Shown piece after piece: positions 36,167 to 44,261 of a stretch of DNA of 64,000 bases; within the stretch, counting starts at the first letter, position 1; each line of letters opens with the position of its first letter. The notes under the pieces are model-generated. The model was not told the origin of the DNA, did not search any database, and saw only the letters and a list, made by a program, of their open reading frames with translations. The translations under genes and the position numbers were made by a program. Source of the DNA: an uncultured Eggerthellaceae bacterium (GTDB taxonomy: Bacteria; Actinomycetota; Coriobacteriia; Coriobacteriales; Eggerthellaceae); assembly GCA_958454405.1 (NCBI GenBank), contig CAUEBO010000009.1, forward strand, positions 1-64,000, in the 5' to 3' direction.

Positions 36167-37060
36167 ATGGCCACCCTGCTTGCCGGAAAGCCCGTCGTCG
36201 AGCGCATGGCGCTCGATCTGGGCGCGCGCATCCATGCGCTCAAGGAAACCGGCGTCGTGCCGACGCTCGCGCTCGTCCGCGTGGGGGAGCGGCCCGACGA
36301 CCTGTCGTACGAGCGCACCGCTGCGAAGCGGGCCGAAACGCTCGGCATCGCCGTGCGCTCCATAGCCCTCGACGAGTTCGCGCCCCAGCAGGCGGTTGAG
36401 GCGGCTGTTCGCGATGTGAGCTGCGACGAGGGAATCCACGGCTGCCTGCTGTTCCGGCCGTTGCCCTCGTTCGTCAACGAGGCCCGCGTATGCGAGCTGC
36501 TCGCGCCGGAAAAGGACGTGGACGGCATCACGCTCGCTTCGCTCGGCTCGGTGTTCACCGACGGACATACGGGCTTTCCTCCCTGCACCGCCGCCGCCTG
36601 CATCGAGATGCTCGACCACTACGACGTCCCGCTCGTGGGCAAGCACGTGGTGGTGGTGGGGCGCAGCCTGGTGGTGGGCAAGCCCGTGTCCATGATGCTG
36701 CTTCGGCGCAACGCCAGCGTGACCATCTGCCACAGCAAGACCGAGCATCTGGAAGACATCTGCCGCGAGGCCGATATCGTCATCTGCGCGACGGGCCGCG
36801 CCCACGCGTTCGGCGCGGCGTATTTCAGTCCCGGACAGACGGTGCTCGACGTGGGCATCAACTTCGACACGCATGGAAAGCTGTGTGGAGACGTCGCCTT
36901 CGACGAGGTGGAGCCTGTCGTCGGGGCCATCACGCCGGTTCCGGGCGGCATCGGCACCGTGACGACGTCGGTGACCATGGCCCATACCGTGCAAGCCGCC
37001 GAGGCTGCGCACGCGACGGCGGAGGAGCCTTCGGCGGGATACGCGTCTCCCTGGTGTTAG
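36167..37060 (+). CDS. folD: FolD, methylenetetrahydrofolate dehydrogenase, probably without cyclohydrolase activity
   Basis: A 297-residue FolD with the Rossmann motif VVVGRSLVVGKP, PEKDVDG and PVPGGIGTVTTS. In the standard enzyme the substrate site has Tyr52, Lys56 and Gln100. Here SYERTAAKRAETLGI aligns with the family segment S-Y-x3-K-x-K, leaving Tyr but Ala at the catalytic lysine. HGCLLFRPLP aligns with G-x-L-V-Q-L-P-L-P, leaving Phe at the glutamine. Both residues known to be needed for the cyclohydrolase step are therefore changed, while dehydrogenase features remain. It lies 12 bp after fchA. Confidence 0.9.
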   Translation: MATLLAGKPVVERMALDLGARIHALKETGVVPTLALVRVGERPDDLSYERTAAKRAETLGIAVRSIALDEFAPQQAVEAAVRDVSCDEGIHGCLLFRPLPSFVNEARVCELLAPEKDVDGITLASLGSVFTDGHTGFPPCTAAACIEMLDHYDVPLVGKHVVVVGRSLVVGKPVSMMLLRRNASVTICHSKTEHLEDICREADIVICATGRAHAFGAAYFSPGQTVLDVGINFDTHGKLCGDVAFDEVEPVVGAITPVPGGIGTVTTSVTMAHTVQAAEAAHATAEEPSAGYASPWC

Positions 37061-37165
37061 GCGCCTCTTCGTTGCGCCGCACGGCGAAGCGCGGCGTATT
37101 TAAACAAACAGATACCCCATGGTAAAAAAGTGGCGATTTCTCCCCTGTGCGCGCTTGGAGGAGCG

Positions 37166-37171
37166 TATAGT
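37166..37171 (+). promoter_or_regulatory. -10 box for the riboswitch-controlled surface protein
   Basis: TATAGT lies about 30 bp upstream of the riboswitch core and would start the transcript near 37178. No clear -35 is seen. Confidence 0.45.
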
Positions 37172-37195
37172 GGTCGGTGACGCTTCAAATTCCAT

Positions 37196-37285
37196 TTGAA
37201 CGTTTCGGCAAACCTGTCGAAAGGCAGCGACGCAAAGCTACAGGGCCTACGCCGGCAACGGTATGGCAGCCAGTTGCAAGCAGCA
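37196..37285 (+). ncRNA. Cyclic di-GMP-I (GEMM-I) riboswitch
   Basis: The conserved core is visible in order: CGGCAAACC, a GAAA tetraloop (37219-37222) capping a short stem, GCGACGCAAAGC, GGGCCTACG, then the tetraloop receptor arm with ATGGCAGCCAGTTGC. This matches the GEMM-I consensus closely. It is followed by a stem GGGGCT-TGGC-AGCCCC (37294-37309) and a T-poor tail, which could be the expression platform. The controlled gene starts at 37358. Ligand binding is known for the family; the on/off direction is not evident. Confidence 0.9.
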
Positions 37286-37293
37286 ATGACCGT

Positions 37294-37309
37294 GGGGCTT
37301 GGCAGCCCC
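37294..37309 (+). promoter_or_regulatory. Possible expression-platform hairpin
   Basis: GGGGCT and AGCCCC pair around TGGC just after the riboswitch; CTCATTTCG follows. It could act as a weak terminator or as half of a switch. The RBS GGAGG (37345-37349) is 36 bp further on. Confidence 0.4.
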
Positions 37310-37357
37310 CTCATTTCGATGCTTCTCGCTGGCACAGGAAACGCGGAGGCGATCGTT

Positions 37358-40300
37358 ATGGGCAAGGGTCAAGCGGCGTGGAGATGGCTTCTGTCAGGGC
37401 TGCTCGCTTTCAGCATGCTTGGATTCGTGGGCGTGGGCTATGCGGAGCCGTCGGCAGCGGCCGACGAGCCGTCGGGCGCGGCGGTCGAGGACGCCGACGA
37501 AGTGGTGGTGGTGGAACCGGAGGACTCGGCGGAGCCCGACGGGTCCGATGCGCTCGGCGAACCAAATGCCCAGGTCGACGCGCCCGATGCGGCGGACGGG
37601 GAATCCGCATCGCCCGATGCCGAAGCGCTTGCGCAGGCACCGGCGCTCTTCTCGCTCGAAGCTCCCGCGAACGACGCCGTTGCCGCCGATGCCGCATCGT
37701 ACGCCCAGCCGGGCCCCGACGACTTCGACTTCTCCGGCGGAGCCATCAAGCAGCTCAAGCAAACCTACGTCAACGGTCTCACTGCAGAGCAGAAGCAGGA
37801 CGTCCGCCTGGTCATTCCCGCCGAGATCCGCGGAGTGCCGGTGACGGAGATCGCCAGCATGGCGTTCTACTCGTACAACTCCGTCAACTCCGGGCTCGTG
37901 TTCACGGAGCTGGACCTCTCACAGGCAACGTCTTTGCACACCATCGGGGCGAATGCGTTCCGCTACGCGAGCAGGCTTTCCGGCGACCTGGTCATCCCCG
38001 ATTCCGTTGCGACGATCGGCGAGAGCGCATTTGCGAATTGCGGGTACACGGGAACGCTGCATCTGCCGCGCAACGGGGCGTTCACGACAATTCCCGGGCA
38101 GGCGTTCTTGAACACCAAGTTCACGGGGACGCTTGAGATTCCGGCGAGCGTGACCGTTATCGGTCGCAAGTCGTTCGAGGGGACGTGCTTTTCGGGCGAG
38201 CTCGACATTCCCGAGGGTGTGGCCACCATGTACGCATCAGCGTTCGCATCGTGCGCATACCTGACGTCGGTGCGCATTCCGTCAACCATGGATTTCGCCG
38301 TGAGCGGATCGGATTCAGGCCATCATTTCCAGGAGTGCTCCAGCTTGGCGAAGGTCGAATTCGCCCCGAACAGCAGCATGACGACGCTGTACAGCCAAGA
38401 CTTCTACGGATGCTCGAAGCTGAAGGTGCTTTCGCTTCCCGACAGCATCGTCAGCATCGACGCGAAGGCGCTCAACAATTGCGGCCTGCAAACGGTCTAC
38501 CTGCCGGCATCTGCGACGATTTCAGCAAACAAGACCTCGTTCTTGACCAACTGCTCCAACGCGGTGGCCGTCTGCAAGGACAAGGCATCGTACGATTCGT
38601 ACAAAGCCCAGTTCGCCACGGCGCAGCAGAAATACCTGTCTTATCCCGTGACGGTGTCGTTCAATGCCGGATCGTACGGAACGAATCCCCCGGCGGTCAC
38701 GCGCCTGTTCGACCGTCCCCTCAATATGGTGCAGGACGAGGCCACGCAGGTCTGGGCGGTCGACAGCGCGTATGCGCTTCCCGTTCCCGGCGGCGTGGCC
38801 CAGCCTCCGACTGGCGCATGGTTCGCCTGGAGCTTCGATGCAGCCGGCTCCAAGCCGGCGACCGGGACGACGAGCACGGGCACTGCGGGAGACGTCGTGC
38901 TGCACGCCCAGGGCGTCAAGCTGGCCGATCCGACGTTCTCGTACCGCGATATATACAAAACCTACGACGGCGAAACGTCGTATCTTGAAGTGGAAGCCAG
39001 CCATCCCTTGGCGAAAGACCCTGCGGAGGCCCAGGTGGGCGATTATGCGTTCTACTATGCGTGGGTGCACTGGAACAACGGCGCCTCGAACATAGTGAAG
39101 CAAGGTTTCAGCAACAAGATCGGTTTCTCCGAGGTTGGCGAGAGCACGACCGGCCAGAACGAATTCTACTCGGTGCAGTCGTATCTGTACCAGCTGACCG
39201 AATCCGGTTGGAAGAAGGTTCTCGGCTCCTACACCCAGTTCTATCTCAGGGTGCAGATCCAGCCTGCGGCTTCCTCGGTGCATCCGGTCGTCGCCGCTGG
39301 CGAAAGCAACCTGGAAGGGCTGCCTGCGCTTTCGGTGTCCGACGGCGACACGCCGGGCGTTGTGACGTGGGCCGATGGGCAGACGCTTCAGGAAGGGACA
39401 CACTCCTACACCTGGACGTTCACGCCCGACGCGCCCGCTGCTGGCAAGCCGGCGAACTACAAGAGCGACACGGGGACGATGGACCTGCGCGTGGTGGACG
39501 GACGGGCAGTGCAGCGCGTGACGTTCGACACGGGAGACGGGTCGGCGCTTGATCCGATCGACGTACCATGCGCCACGGCGCTACCGGGGGGGGGTATGGT
39601 CCCCGTCCGTGAAGGGCACGTGTTCTGCGGCTGGTATCGGGATGCCGCCTTCACGCAGCCGTGGGCCGCTTCCGATCCGGTGATGGAGGACATGACGCTG
39701 CATGCGCGGTGGCAGCAGCGCACCGTGTCGGTCGACCCCGGCGAAGGCGGCTTGGTGGTCAACGGCGAGCCGATCGACCAGCAAGCGCATGCGGTGGACG
39801 TCGTCCGCACGCCCGAGGTCGCACCCGAGGAGCAGGAGACCCTCAAGAACGCCGAGCTGCTGCCCGAGGGGAGCGAGCCTTCATCGTTCTTCGAGCTCGA
39901 GCTCGTCGTGGACGGAACCGCGGTGGAGCGGGCGGAGTTCGGCGGCGGGCTGTCGGTCACGGTTTCGCACCCGGTGAAGGAGAACGTGCTTTACCGCGTC
40001 ATGCATATGAAGCACGACGGAGCGCTTGAGCTTCTGGACGCCGATTCCAGCGTGGAGGATCAAACGCTCACGTTCGCCGTCATGTCGCTCAGCCCCTTCA
40101 TGGTGGTGGAGCATCCGCTGTGCCGCGTGACGTTCGACGTTGCGGGCGGAAGCGCCGTGGCTTCCCTCGACAAGGTGCCCAGGGGCACGCAGATCGCTGC
40201 GCCGGCGAGCCCCACGCGCCAGGGATTCGAGTTCAAGGGCTGGTACAGGGATGCCGCGGGAACAACCCCGTGGGATTTCGCCCAGGACGCGGTGACCGAC

Positions 40301-40606
40301 GACACGACGCTGCATGCCGTATGGAGCGCCCAGCAGAACCAGGGAGGAACGGCTCCGAACCCGGACGGGACCGGCCCGGCGAGCCCTTCCGTCGATGATC
40401 CTGACGGCGATGCGGGGGATTCCCCTGCGTCCGATCCGAATGCCAGGGGCCGGGCCGATGCGGACGGATCCGGTTCGCCATCGCCGTCCGACGCGCTGGC
40501 TTCGGGCACTGGCGACACGGCTCTGGCGCTTCCTCTGATGGGCCTTGCGGCGGGCGCGTCTGCTCTGGCGCTCGCCATGCACCGCATGCGTCGGCGAATG
40601 CGGTAA
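37358..40606 (+). CDS. Large surface protein: BspA-type leucine-rich repeats plus InlB B-repeats
   Basis: A 1082-residue exported protein. A signal peptide ends at about Ala29 (GYA-EP). Residues 30-125 are Asp/Ala/Glu-rich. About 140-440 hold BspA-like repeats of the form IPDSVATIGESAFANC. Two InlB B-type (Listeria-Bacteroides) repeats lie at about 717-788 and 920-990, each ending GWYRDAA...LHA-W. The C-terminus has an Asp/Pro/Ser-rich spacer, TGDTALALP, a membrane helix and RRRMR, like a degenerate wall-sorting signal without LPxTG. GGAGG precedes ATG 37358. Expression is under a c-di-GMP riboswitch. A G9 tract at 39586-39594 lies in codons 743-746. Likely an adhesin; no ligand can be named. 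Confidence 0.85.
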   Translation: MGKGQAAWRWLLSGLLAFSMLGFVGVGYAEPSAAADEPSGAAVEDADEVVVVEPEDSAEPDGSDALGEPNAQVDAPDAADGESASPDAEALAQAPALFSLEAPANDAVAADAASYAQPGPDDFDFSGGAIKQLKQTYVNGLTAEQKQDVRLVIPAEIRGVPVTEIASMAFYSYNSVNSGLVFTELDLSQATSLHTIGANAFRYASRLSGDLVIPDSVATIGESAFANCGYTGTLHLPRNGAFTTIPGQAFLNTKFTGTLEIPASVTVIGRKSFEGTCFSGELDIPEGVATMYASAFASCAYLTSVRIPSTMDFAVSGSDSGHHFQECSSLAKVEFAPNSSMTTLYSQDFYGCSKLKVLSLPDSIVSIDAKALNNCGLQTVYLPASATISANKTSFLTNCSNAVAVCKDKASYDSYKAQFATAQQKYLSYPVTVSFNAGSYGTNPPAVTRLFDRPLNMVQDEATQVWAVDSAYALPVPGGVAQPPTGAWFAWSFDAAGSKPATGTTSTGTAGDVVLHAQGVKLADPTFSYRDIYKTYDGETSYLEVEASHPLAKDPAEAQVGDYAFYYAWVHWNNGASNIVKQGFSNKIGFSEVGESTTGQNEFYSVQSYLYQLTESGWKKVLGSYTQFYLRVQIQPAASSVHPVVAAGESNLEGLPALSVSDGDTPGVVTWADGQTLQEGTHSYTWTFTPDAPAAGKPANYKSDTGTMDLRVVDGRAVQRVTFDTGDGSALDPIDVPCATALPGGGMVPVREGHVFCGWYRDAAFTQPWAASDPVMEDMTLHARWQQRTVSVDPGEGGLVVNGEPIDQQAHAVDVVRTPEVAPEEQETLKNAELLPEGSEPSSFFELELVVDGTAVERAEFGGGLSVTVSHPVKENVLYRVMHMKHDGALELLDADSSVEDQTLTFAVMSLSPFMVVEHPLCRVTFDVAGGSAVASLDKVPRGTQIAAPASPTRQGFEFKGWYRDAAGTTPWDFAQDAVTDDTTLHAVWSAQQNQGGTAPNPDGTGPASPSVDDPDGDAGDSPASDPNARGRADADGSGSPSPSDALASGTGDTALALPLMGLAAGASALALAMHRMRRRMR
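39586..39594 (+). repeat. G9 homopolymer inside the surface-protein gene
   Basis: Nine consecutive G residues encode part of LPGGGM. A change of one base would frameshift the protein after residue 743 and remove the second B-repeat and the anchor. Tracts of this length are typical slipped-strand phase-variation sites. Confidence 0.85.
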
Positions 40607-40655
40607 TATTCGGGAATGCGCCCTTGTCCGGCTCCGTTGTCGTATCATACGGATC

Positions 40656-41165
40656 ATGACGAGCGGACTGACATACATGCGGAAAACCACGTCGCCTGAA
40701 GCGACGAAGCAGCTTGCGGTCACGCTGGCGCCGTACCTGCGTGCCGGCGACGTGATCGTCCTCACCGGGGACCTGGGTGCGGGCAAGACGCAGTTCGTGC
40801 AGGGCGTCGCGGCCGGCCTGGGCGTTCGCGACCAGGTGACCAGCCCGACGTTCAACATCCTGCTTGCCTACCAGGCCGGAGCGCTGCCGCTGTACCATTT
40901 CGACCTCTATCGGCTGGATTCCGCCGATCAGCTGGAGGAAACGGGGTACTACGACACCATCGACGCCGATGGGGCGTCGTTCATCGAATGGGGCGAGAAA
41001 TTCCCCGAAGCGCTGCCGTACGGCTATCTTGAAGTGTCCATCCGCGTGGACGCCGAAGGCAACCGCTGCCTGCGGGCGCATGCCTACGGCGACCGGGCGC
41101 GGCAGCTGCTGTTCGTGTGGGCGAAGGATTCCAAATCGCGCCTGATGAAGTCCGCGGGGCAATGA
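40656..41165 (+). CDS. tsaE: tRNA threonylcarbamoyladenosine biosynthesis ATPase TsaE
   Basis: A 169-residue P-loop protein. LTGDLGAGKTQFVQG is the Walker A motif, SPTFNILLAY switch I, and YHFDLYRLD plus IEWGEKFPEALP are diagnostic of TsaE/YjeE, which drives the TsaB-TsaD complex in t6A synthesis. TATCAT at 40643-40648 lies 7 bp before ATG 40656, which would give a leaderless mRNA; ATG 40677 is the alternative start. The stop overlaps the next start (ATGA), so it is coupled to its own functional partner. Confidence 0.92.
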   Translation: MTSGLTYMRKTTSPEATKQLAVTLAPYLRAGDVIVLTGDLGAGKTQFVQGVAAGLGVRDQVTSPTFNILLAYQAGALPLYHFDLYRLDSADQLEETGYYDTIDADGASFIEWGEKFPEALPYGYLEVSIRVDAEGNRCLRAHAYGDRARQLLFVWAKDSKSRLMKSAGQ

Positions 41166-44044
41166 TGGCGATCGAGGAGGCCCTGCCGCTGCGGGACGCA
41201 TCCGCGCGTGCGCCGCACGTGTTGGCGTTCGACACGGCCAACGAGGTGATAGCCATCGGGCTCGGCGCGCTGCGGCCCGACGAGCGCGCGGTCGACCTCG
41301 TGGCATCAGTCGAGATCGAGGCCCGCCGCGCGTCGAACACCCAGTTGCTGCCGCGCATCGACGAAGTGCTGGCCCGCGCCGGCGTGCCGCGCGAGGACCT
41401 TGCGTGCGTCGTCGTGGGCCGCGGCCCGGGGTCGTTCACGGGCGTGCGCATCGCCATGGCCACGGCCAAGGGCATCGCGTCGGCACTCGAGCTGCCGCTC
41501 GTCGGCGTGTCGTCGCTTGACGCGGTGGCATGGAACGCCCAGCAGGAGGGCGTGCGGGGAAGCCTGGCCGTGGTTGCCGACGCCATGCGGAAGGAAGTGT
41601 ATCCCGTGCGCTATCTGCTGGACGATGCGGGCATCGAGCGGCTTGAGGCCGACCGCGTCGTGAAGGCGGAAGACGCCGCGCGGGAACTGGCGGCGGAATG
41701 CGACCTGCCCGGGTCGGCGTCTGCGACGGCGCCCAGCCGCTCGGACCGTCCTGGCTCGCACGAAACGTCCGCAGGACGTTTCGGCTCGTGCGGAACTCGC
41801 TTGGTGGGCACCGTCGCAGACGCCGACCCTGCCAAGGAGGACGCGTCGTCGCAGGTTCCCACGCGTCTTCTTTGCGGCGATGCGCTGAAGAAATATGGGG
41901 AGCTGTTTGCGGGTTGCGGGGACGCGTTGGCTCCCGCGTTGTGGACGCCGACGGGACGCGGGTTGCTGCTGGCCTTGCAGGCGGCTTGGCGCGCGGGCGA
42001 GGCCGATCCCTTCGATGCGCGCCGCCATGACCCCGCGTTCGCGCTGCCCGTGTACACGCGCCTGTCGGATGCCGAGGAGAACGAGCGAATCCGCCTGGCG
42101 AAGAACGATCCGAAGAACCTGGCAACCGGCGTGCAGGATCTCGCATGCCGCCGCGATCAGCGGGCGAGCATGCACGATACCGCCGTTCTGAACGCGCAGC
42201 CCGACGAGCGGGGCATTACATACAAGCCTCTGGATGCGGCGCACGCCGCCGCCGTGGCGGCACTGGAATCGCAGGTTATGGGAAGCGATGCCTGGAGCGA
42301 GGCGCTCGTGGCCGACGAGCTGCCGCGTGCCGACCGGACGTGGTGGGCGGCGTATGGGCCCGCAAGCGCCGAGGAGCCTTCGGATGCGCGCCGCTTCGCT
42401 GCTCGGCCTGTGGCCTCGTGCGCTGCGCTGCAGGCGGATTCAGAAGAGCATGACGGTGTGCAGACGGCATCCGCAAACCCCTCGGCGCTTGCGGGGCCTT
42501 CTTGGAAAGCGGGGGAAATTGCTGCTGGCGTTGGTGGACCTGTGTCAGGCAAACCAGGCTTGCAACTGATAGGCTACGCTGGCGGGTGGGTCGTCGACGG
42601 GCAGGTGCAGATACTCAAGATCGGGGTGGACCCCGCGATGAGACGCCGCGGCATCGCGCGCGGGCTTCTGGCCCGGGTGGCCTCCGACGCCCGCGACCTG
42701 GGCGCGTCCCGCTGCTCGCTCGAGGTGCGCGCGAGCAATGCAGGCGCGCAGGCGCTCTACGAAGCGCTTGGCTTCCACTCGCTCGGCACGCGGCCCCGCT
42801 ACTACTCCGACGGCGAGGACGCCGTCATCATGGAGGGACCTCTTCCGTTGGCCAGGCACGATGTGGCCGGCATGGAGCTGGTGGTGGATGCTGCCAGCGA
42901 CGATGCCCGAGCATGCTGTCATCCTTCGACTCCGCGCCTGCGGCGCTGCGCTCAGGATGACGAAGGGGGTGGCCTGCGGCGCTGCACTCAGGATGACGGC
43001 TTCGCTCGTCCCCTCATTCTGGCCATCGAGTCGTCGTGCGACGAGACCGCTGCGGCCATCGTGGACGGCGACGGCAACCTCGTGGCCGACGTGGTGGCTT
43101 CGCAGATAGACTTCCATGCCCGCTTCGGCGGCGTGGTGCCCGAGATCGCCAGTCGCAAGCACATCGAAGCCATCTGCGGCGTGTGCGGCGAATGCTTCGA
43201 CGTGGCGGCCGCGCATCTCGGCGTGCCGCGGCTGACCTGGCGCGACCTCGACTCGGTGGCCGTCACCTACGCCCCGGGGCTCGTGGGGGCCCTTGTGGTG
43301 GGCGTGGCGTTCGCGAAGGGGGCGGCGTGGGCGGTCGACGTGCCCTTCATCGGGGTCCATCATCTGGAAGGCCATCTGTACGCGAACAAGATCGGCGCGC
43401 CGGATTTCGCGCCGCCGGCCGTGGTGTCGCTCGTGTCGGGCGGCAACACGCTGCTCGTGCACATGAAGGGTTGGGGCGACTACGAAACGCTCGGCGCCAC
43501 CATCGACGATGCGGTGGGGGAGGCGTTCGACAAGGTGGCGAAGGCGCTCGGCCTGGGATATCCCGGTGGCCCCGTCATCTCGCGCGAAGCCGTCAAGGGC
43601 GACCCGGACGCCATACCGTTCCCGCGTGCGATGATGCACTCGGGCGATTTGCGCTTCTCGCTGTCGGGCTTGAAGACCGCCGTGGTCACCTACCTCAACA
43701 ACGAGCGCGCCGCCGGTCGCGAGCCGAACGTGCCCGACGTCTGCGCCAGCTTCCAGCAGGCGGTGGTGGACGTGCAGGTGAAAAAGGCCGAAATGGCGCT
43801 GCGCCAAACGGGCGCGCGCACGTTCTGCCTGGGCGGCGGCGTGGCCGCGAACCCCGCGTTGCGCGCGGCCTACGAGCGGCTGTGCGAGCGGCTGCACGTG
43901 CGCCTGGTCATGCCCCCGCTCAGCGCGTGCGGCGACAACGCCGGCATGATAGCGCTCGTGGCGCTCGACCGCTATCGGCAGGGCAGGTTCTTCGGCTTGG
44001 ATGCCGACGCCCAAGCCCACGCCAATTTGGACGAGCCGTACTAG
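41162..44044 (+). CDS. tsaB-rimI-tsaD: TsaB-RimI-TsaD triple fusion
   Basis: A 960-residue fusion. TsaB spans about 15-345 (VLAFDTANEVIAIGL, GRGPGSFTGVRI). A GNAT domain of the RimI type spans 352-565, with the acetyl-CoA loop RRRGIARGLL and ALYEALGFHS. TsaD spans 618-960 (LAIESSCDET, metal ligands His734 and His738 in HHLEGH, SGGNT, LGATIDDAVGEAFDKVAK). TsaB and TsaD make t6A on ANN-decoding tRNAs; RimI acetylates ribosomal or other N-termini. Residues about 190-217 of TsaB are encoded by an interspersed repeat found elsewhere, and the RimI-TsaD linker (586-612) by another palindromic repeat. Also unusual is a roughly 60-residue Ala/Ser/Gly-rich insertion in RimI. The frame is open throughout. 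Confidence 0.92.
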   Translation: MMAIEEALPLRDASARAPHVLAFDTANEVIAIGLGALRPDERAVDLVASVEIEARRASNTQLLPRIDEVLARAGVPREDLACVVVGRGPGSFTGVRIAMATAKGIASALELPLVGVSSLDAVAWNAQQEGVRGSLAVVADAMRKEVYPVRYLLDDAGIERLEADRVVKAEDAARELAAECDLPGSASATAPSRSDRPGSHETSAGRFGSCGTRLVGTVADADPAKEDASSQVPTRLLCGDALKKYGELFAGCGDALAPALWTPTGRGLLLALQAAWRAGEADPFDARRHDPAFALPVYTRLSDAEENERIRLAKNDPKNLATGVQDLACRRDQRASMHDTAVLNAQPDERGITYKPLDAAHAAAVAALESQVMGSDAWSEALVADELPRADRTWWAAYGPASAEEPSDARRFAARPVASCAALQADSEEHDGVQTASANPSALAGPSWKAGEIAAGVGGPVSGKPGLQLIGYAGGWVVDGQVQILKIGVDPAMRRRGIARGLLARVASDARDLGASRCSLEVRASNAGAQALYEALGFHSLGTRPRYYSDGEDAVIMEGPLPLARHDVAGMELVVDAASDDARACCHPSTPRLRRCAQDDEGGGLRRCTQDDGFARPLILAIESSCDETAAAIVDGDGNLVADVVASQIDFHARFGGVVPEIASRKHIEAICGVCGECFDVAAAHLGVPRLTWRDLDSVAVTYAPGLVGALVVGVAFAKGAAWAVDVPFIGVHHLEGHLYANKIGAPDFAPPAVVSLVSGGNTLLVHMKGWGDYETLGATIDDAVGEAFDKVAKALGLGYPGGPVISREAVKGDPDAIPFPRAMMHSGDLRFSLSGLKTAVVTYLNNERAAGREPNVPDVCASFQQAVVDVQVKKAEMALRQTGARTFCLGGGVAANPALRAAYERLCERLHVRLVMPPLSACGDNAGMIALVALDRYRQGRFFGLDADAQAHANLDEPY
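41731..41811 (+). repeat. About 80-bp interspersed repeat, copy 2, inside tsaB
   Basis: It corresponds to copy 1 at 35325-35404: stem GAAACGTCC-GCA-GGACGTTTC (41762-41782), then CGGCTCGTGCGGAACTCGCTT and GGTGGGCAC. It is translated in frame as SHETSAGRFGSCGTRLVGT. The outermost stem pair is G-C here and A-T in copy 1. Confidence 0.85.
42918..42996 (+). repeat. GTCATCCT palindromic repeat within the RimI-TsaD linker
   Basis: GTCATCCT (42918-42925) and AGGATGAC (42954-42961) bound a GC-rich centre CTGCGGCGCTGCG. A partial second copy, CTGCGGCGCTGCACTCAGGATGAC in two parts, ends at 42997. This style of palindrome usually occurs between genes; here it is translated (RRCAQDDEGGGLRRCTQDD). Confidence 0.75.
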
Positions 44045-44189
44045 CCTGCAAGGCCCCCGGCTCCTGCGGTTGCGCGGGCCCGCTGCTTCCGAACCAACGT
44101 CTTCCCGCTCGGGGCTTTGCGCCGTGTGCATCGGCGTTTCTCTTCGCCTGAAGGTCCGCGCGTGCGCGAGTTCCGGCGGCACCCGGCTG

Positions 44190-44206
44190 TCTTAATCCCA
44201 TCTTAA
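44190..44206 (+). promoter_or_regulatory. Candidate KdpE binding site, TCTTAA direct repeat
   Basis: TCTTAA at 44190-44195 and 44201-44206 with an 11-bp period, as in sites of OmpR/PhoB-family regulators that bind direct repeats. A weaker TCTTTA lies at 44221-44226. The pair is centred about 64 bp upstream of the inferred start point. Confidence 0.5.
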
Positions 44207-44249
44207 CGTCTGCGCGGCCATCTTTACGCCGTGCTTGCGGACGTCTTCC

Positions 44250-44255
44250 TATCCT
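44250..44255 (+). promoter_or_regulatory. -10 box of kdpFABC
   Basis: TATCCT, without a recognisable -35, as expected for an activator-dependent promoter. The transcript would begin near 44262, exactly at the 5' edge of the structured leader. Confidence 0.5.
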
Positions 44256-44261
44256 GTTCCT

